A stretch of DNA of 64,000 nucleotides from Sporolactobacillus sp. THM19-2 (lineage in GTDB: Bacteria > Bacillota > Bacilli > Bacillales > Sporolactobacillaceae). The notes under the pieces were generated by a model. That model made no database searches. It was not told where the DNA came from and saw only the letters and a program-made list of their open reading frames with translations. The position numbers and the translations under genes are program-made. The stretch is taken from positions 1 through 64,000 of the forward strand of contig NZ_SEMC01000009.1 of assembly GCF_004153195.1 (NCBI RefSeq), given 5' to 3'. This document shows positions 60,390 through 64,000 of the stretch, piece after piece (the first letter of the stretch is position 1; each line of letters begins with the position of its first letter).

Positions 60390-63203
60390 ATGGGACGTCG
60401 TCGTGAGAAAATCTATGAAGAGTTGGTCAGACAGTGTAGCCAGTTTGATCAAAAAGCACTGCTTGAGCGGTCCGGAATCACCGCTTCCGATATCTCAAAG
60501 ACTCTGGATATGCTCCGGAGCAATGTCAGCTCCGAACTGAATGAGCTGGTCAGGGAAAAGCGGGTGATCAAATTCATTACGCGCCCTGTTCTCTATGTGC
60601 CTGCCGAACTGATTCGGAAACAATTCGGAGAAGTCACGCGTTTTGCTGTCCGCACACCTTCTCTTAAAGAATTGTTGAATCAGAAGGAAGCCCGGGATGG
60701 GGATGGGGGGAAAGATCCTTTCTCACACCTGATCGGAGCAGCGGAAAGCCTGCAAAATAGCGTCCGCCAGGCCAAATCGGCGATCATGTATCCGCCGCGC
60801 GGACTGCACACACTGATTCTTGGTGCAACCGGATCAGGCAAAACACTTTTTGCCCACATGATGTACAATTATGCGAAAACGATCGGGCGGATTAATCAGG
60901 ATGCTCCGTTTGTTGATTTTAACTGTGCAGATTACTATAACAATCCGCAGCTTCTGATCGGTCAGCTGTTCGGTTTTGTCAAAGGAGCATTTACGGGCGC
61001 GGACCATGATCAGGAAGGCCTGGTGGCGAAGGCGGACGGCGGCATTCTGTTTCTGGATGAAATCCACCGGCTGCCGCCTGAAGGTCAGGAAATGATTTTT
61101 TACTTCATGGATAACGGCCGATATTCAAAGCTCGGAGAAAGCGGCAATAAACGTTTATCCCATGTCCTGATTATCGGGGCAACAACGGCAGATCCGGAGT
61201 CCGCTCTGCTTCAGACCTTTTTACGCCGGGTGCCGGTGATGATCAACATCCCGTCATTCCAGTCCAGAAGTGTTCATGAACGGATTGAACTGACTAAATT
61301 TCTTCTCTCCCGTGAAGCACACCGCACGAGTCATAAATTTCATGTCAGTGCAGATGTTATGAAAGCGCTGATCGGGAGTGTCACCTTCGGGAATATCGGG
61401 CAACTTAAGTCAAATGTGCAGCTCGTCTGTGCCCAGGGGTTTCTCGACAGTATGAATAACGACTACATTCAGCTGGATGCGAAAATGCTTCCGACCGAAA
61501 TGCGGGAAGGACTGCACCGGATTGCGCATAACCCGAAAATGAACCAGGAACTGAACAAGCAACTGCCTCTGTTCCTGATGGTTACAGGGAAGAAGGATCC
61601 TCTGGTATCTGATGTCGATCAGTATGAACCCCCTTTCGATCTGTATAAAATGATCTCGGGAAAATTTGACACACTGACCCGGGAAGGCCTCTCTGTAACC
61701 GAAATCCGGAAGTTCATCGCAGAAGATATCAAAGGCCAGGTTCGCCGCTTCTATCAGAATAAGGCCAGGGACGCCATGAACTTTGGGACAAACAGCAGAG
61801 TTCTGAGTCTGTCCAAGGATCTCGAAACGATCTGCTCAGAAACACTGGGCAGCCATCTGAGTCATCAATTTGTCTCACTTCTGACGGTACATCTGTCATC
61901 GTTTCTTGAACACCCGATACGTAAACTGGACTGTTCCCCGAGCGTTCAGGACTCACTGCTTTCATACGAAAAAAAGGATTATGATGCCGCCTGTGCCATT
62001 GCCGATCTGCTGAAAAGGCGTCTGGGAGTGGAACTGCCTGAAGTCGAAATCATGTATGTTGCCTTTTTATTAAATTCTTTTGTCGATCTGTCCCGTCAGA
62101 AACCTGTCGGCATAGTTGTTGCCGCCCACGGAGAGCATACAGCGAGTTCCATGGTCGGTGTGGTTCAGGAGCTGATGGGCGATTATCCGATCCGGGCGGT
62201 GGATATGCCGCTGAACCTGAATTTTAACGATATATTTGATGATATACTGAAGGCGGTCGGATCGGTCAATCAGGGCGCCGGTGTCCTGATGATGGTCGAT
62301 ATGGGTTCTCTTTATTATTTTGAGGATAAAATAGCACAGGCTTCCGGTGTACGCGTTAAAGCTATAGATATGGTATCTACCCCGATGATTCTTGACGCAG
62401 TGAAAAATGCCAATTATCTGCACATGGATTTAAAGGATATTGTCGATTCCCTCAATAAGATCAGAGGGGTGCCTGCCCATAATCATCAGACCGAACCGCA
62501 TATGGAAAAGGCTATCCTGACGATCTGTACAACGGGAAGCGGCATTGCCAGACGGATCAAGAACATTGTCGCAACGTTTATCCGTAATGTAACGGATGAG
62601 GAGATCATGATCATTCCGATATCTATAGAAGGCTTGTATGAGCACGCCCGGAAAATCAGGGAGAAGTACAGGGTTGTTGCCAGTATTGGCGCGAAAAATC
62701 CGAAGCTGGAAGGGGTTCCCTATATTACGCTCAGTCAGTTTGTCAGCGGAGAAGGTCAGGAAATCCTGCAGTCTGTTCTGACTTCCCGGTCTCTGCCGAA
62801 CAAAAACAGCCCGGCACACATTATTGTCAAAGGTGTCTGTGAGGACAGCCTTCAGGATATGCTGATGTATCTGAATCCGAAAAAAGCCGTAGCCGCAATC
62901 CTGGCGTTCAATGATGCGGTTCAGAAGGCTCTGAACATCCATTTTAAAAATGCAACGCAGATCCGTCTGATTATGCATCTGGCTTTTGCGCTGGAACGTG
63001 ATGTGGCGAAATCTCCGCTGAAATATGAAGGCAGGATCACACCTGAAAAAAGGCGTATGCTTACCCGGCTCCGCCCAGCACTCGAAGTGATTAAATTTAA
63101 ACTGAACATTCAGATGAGTGAGGGTGAAACGTATTATTTTATCGATATGCTGGCAGACGAACTGGGCCCATCGATTCTCAGTGACCAGATGACGATCAGC
63201 TAG
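60390..63203 (+). CDS. levR: LevR-type sigma-54 activator of the second PTS operon
   Basis: A 937-residue activator with the same layout as the island LevR. HTH is at about 1-80, AAA+ at about 110-345 with ILGATGSGKTLF (about 144), GAFTGA (about 199) and ILFLDEIHR (about 219). PRD1 follows, then an EIIA-Man-like domain with VVAAHGEHTASS (His about 580), and a C-terminal PRD2. It is preceded by AAGGAGGAATC. Its target is the sigma-54 promoter at 63354 and the IIA-IIB genes after it. It is more distant from the first LevR than expected for a recent duplication, so it is an independent regulator. Confidence 0.92.
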   Translation: MGRRREKIYEELVRQCSQFDQKALLERSGITASDISKTLDMLRSNVSSELNELVREKRVIKFITRPVLYVPAELIRKQFGEVTRFAVRTPSLKELLNQKEARDGDGGKDPFSHLIGAAESLQNSVRQAKSAIMYPPRGLHTLILGATGSGKTLFAHMMYNYAKTIGRINQDAPFVDFNCADYYNNPQLLIGQLFGFVKGAFTGADHDQEGLVAKADGGILFLDEIHRLPPEGQEMIFYFMDNGRYSKLGESGNKRLSHVLIIGATTADPESALLQTFLRRVPVMINIPSFQSRSVHERIELTKFLLSREAHRTSHKFHVSADVMKALIGSVTFGNIGQLKSNVQLVCAQGFLDSMNNDYIQLDAKMLPTEMREGLHRIAHNPKMNQELNKQLPLFLMVTGKKDPLVSDVDQYEPPFDLYKMISGKFDTLTREGLSVTEIRKFIAEDIKGQVRRFYQNKARDAMNFGTNSRVLSLSKDLETICSETLGSHLSHQFVSLLTVHLSSFLEHPIRKLDCSPSVQDSLLSYEKKDYDAACAIADLLKRRLGVELPEVEIMYVAFLLNSFVDLSRQKPVGIVVAAHGEHTASSMVGVVQELMGDYPIRAVDMPLNLNFNDIFDDILKAVGSVNQGAGVLMMVDMGSLYYFEDKIAQASGVRVKAIDMVSTPMILDAVKNANYLHMDLKDIVDSLNKIRGVPAHNHQTEPHMEKAILTICTTGSGIARRIKNIVATFIRNVTDEEIMIIPISIEGLYEHARKIREKYRVVASIGAKNPKLEGVPYITLSQFVSGEGQEILQSVLTSRSLPNKNSPAHIIVKGVCEDSLQDMLMYLNPKKAVAAILAFNDAVQKALNIHFKNATQIRLIMHLAFALERDVAKSPLKYEGRITPEKRRMLTRLRPALEVIKFKLNIQMSEGETYYFIDMLADELGPSILSDQMTIS

Positions 63204-63300
63204 TGTGTTAAAACCCCCGTGACTGGTGGTCAGTGAATCAAACAGGCTGTCAGTGTTTCATTATTTTTGATCAGTGTGTTATTTTTCATTAAGTGAATCA
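63204..63300 (+). promoter_or_regulatory. Repeated motifs upstream of the second sigma-54 promoter
   Basis: CAGTGAATCAAACA, CAGTGTTTCATTA, CAGTGTGTTATTT and AAGTGAATCAG recur within 90 bases. They may be LevR upstream activating sites; binding is inferred. Confidence 0.35.
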
Positions 63301-63317
63301 GAAAATGCGTTTTCCAC

Positions 63318-63343
63318 AGAGCCTTTCGGGGCTCTTTTTTTTT
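63318..63343 (+). terminator. levR terminator
   Basis: AGAGCC (63318-63323), loop TTTCGG, GGCTCT (63330-63335), then TTTTTTTTT. Confidence 0.88.
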
Positions 63344-63353
63344 AACACACTAA

Positions 63354-63371
63354 TTGGCACGAAAATTGCTT
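63354..63371 (+). promoter_or_regulatory. Sigma-54 promoter of the second PTS operon
   Basis: TTGGCACGAAAATTGCTT matches the -24/-12 consensus exactly. It is 40 bases before the IIA gene and just after the LevR gene and terminator. Confidence 0.94.
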
Positions 63372-63410
63372 ATAGTAAAGTGTCAGGCGAGAGAAAGGAG
63401 GGATGGTAAA

Positions 63411-63860
63411 ATGGTTACTCTGGTGGTTGCGACACACGGTAATCTATCCGAAGCACTCATTCATACAGGAAAAATGATTTTCGGCAATATGGAACATGTC
63501 GAACAGGTCACTTTCAACCCGGGGGAGGGTCTTGAGAATCTGTTAGCCAAATACACAGCTCTCTCCAGCCGCTTTGATGACGATGGTGCACTGTTTCTCG
63601 TTGATCTGTTCGGCGGAAGTCCCTACAATGCAGCCAGTCGCTTTGTCGCGCGGCAGCCAAATATGGATGTGGTCACGGGTGTCAATCTGCCGATGTTCAT
63701 TGAGGTTCTGGGAAAAAGGCTCTCAGGTGGAACCGTGGAGGATCTTGTGAAGACGGCTAAGTCATCCGGAACGGAAGGAATCAAGTCCTTCCGCGATATC
63801 TTTTCAAAACAAAAAATAGCGAACAGCGCTAAAGAAGACGAGGGAGATGCATTAGGATGA
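63411..63860 (+). CDS. PTS mannose-family EIIA component
   Basis: A 149-residue phosphocarrier, MVTLVVATHGNLSEAL with the phosphorylated His, then LFLVDLFGGSPYNAASRF. The start at ATG 63411 follows GGAGGG; a longer frame would run back into the sigma-54 promoter and is rejected. It overlaps the next gene by 4 bases. Confidence 0.92.
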   Translation: MVTLVVATHGNLSEALIHTGKMIFGNMEHVEQVTFNPGEGLENLLAKYTALSSRFDDDGALFLVDLFGGSPYNAASRFVARQPNMDVVTGVNLPMFIEVLGKRLSGGTVEDLVKTAKSSGTEGIKSFRDIFSKQKIANSAKEDEGDALG

Positions 63861-64000
63861 GAATTAAATTGTTACGTATTGACTCAAGATTGATTCATGG
63901 GCAAGTGGCGAACAACTGGGTAAACCATGTCGGTGCCGGGACAATTATTGCCGCAAATGATAGCGCTGCAAAGGATGATTTAAGAAAAACGCTGCTGCTG
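63857..64000 (+). CDS. PTS mannose-family EIIB component, partial at window end
   Basis: The first 48 residues of an EIIB protein: MRIKLLRIDSRLIHGQVANNW contains the phosphotransfer His in RLIHGQV. The start ATG (63857) overlaps the IIA stop. The gene continues beyond the window, where IIC and IID are expected. Confidence 0.9.
   Translation, partial: MRIKLLRIDSRLIHGQVANNWVNHVGAGTIIAANDSAAKDDLRKTLLL

Noticed and set aside
1-64000. CRISPR arrays, tRNA and rRNA genes.
   Set aside because: No short regularly spaced repeats and no tRNA- or rRNA-like sequence were seen.

Overview
The window looks like the chromosome of a low-to-mid GC, endospore-forming member of the Bacillales. A close match to the Bacillus spore-coat laccase CotA, a CotA-era gene set (YclM-type aspartokinase, PanE, HAAS/PadR pairs), Shine-Dalgarno sites with GGAGG cores, many TTG/GTG starts, and LevR/sigma-54 mannose-type PTS operons all fit. 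D-2-hydroxyacid metabolism makes a Sporolactobacillus-like organism plausible, but this is inference only.

Layout. 1-1.1 kb: the end of a ribbon-helix-helix protein abutting a truncated sugar transporter. 1.4-4 kb: cadCA heavy-metal resistance with a CadC operator. 4-6.1 kb: a divergent MocR regulator and FMN-binding protein. 6.1-10.3 kb: a 3-methyladenine glycosylase, then an ABC-2 exporter and its divergent TetR regulator. 10.5-18 kb: assorted genes (MHS transporter, Asp-box protein, single-domain flavoprotein, XRE regulator, CotA). 18.3-26.3 kb: a YclM-type aspartokinase, then a minus-strand aromatic operon running MFS - aroC - BacA-like - (repeat) - aroA - tyrA - aroK. 26.4-30.5 kb: a GH3 glycosidase, a membrane protein, an XRE regulator and asparaginase. 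30.5-41 kb: a sugar island (LevR, PTS IIA/IIB/IIC/IID, a six-hairpin glycosidase, a GH172-family protein and a fructokinase), flanked by about 155-bp direct repeats of the ansA-tetR junction. 41-49.8 kb: housekeeping and stress genes. 49.9-52.5 kb: an aromatic aminotransferase and a D-2-hydroxyacid dehydrogenase. 52.6-60.3 kb: a Wadjet (jetDABC) plasmid-defence operon. 60.4-64 kb: a second LevR with the start of a second sigma-54 mannose-type PTS operon.

The most interesting signal is a pair of unlinked leaders that look like ribosome-mediated transcription attenuators sensing tyrosine and phenylalanine. One precedes the aromatic operon (peptide at 26161-26226, minus strand). The other precedes the aminotransferase/dehydrogenase operon (peptide at 49922-49990, plus strand). 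Each has a TTGACA-17-bp promoter, a good Shine-Dalgarno, a 21-22 residue peptide whose last third is mostly Tyr and Phe, mutually exclusive RNA helices, and an intrinsic terminator ending just before the first structural gene. Bacilli are best known for controlling such genes by T-box or TRAP mechanisms, and no T-box signature is visible here. Both leaders point to a Tyr/Phe attenuation regulon covering biosynthesis of chorismate and prephenate and the final transamination.

The second notable block is the island at 30.5-41 kb. A mannose-type PTS under sigma-54/LevR control is coupled to a GH172 (DUF2961) protein, an (alpha/alpha)6 glycosidase and a ROK fructokinase. This suggests uptake and breakdown of an unusual fructose-containing saccharide. 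The island sits between diverged copies of its own insertion junction, which shows how it arrived.
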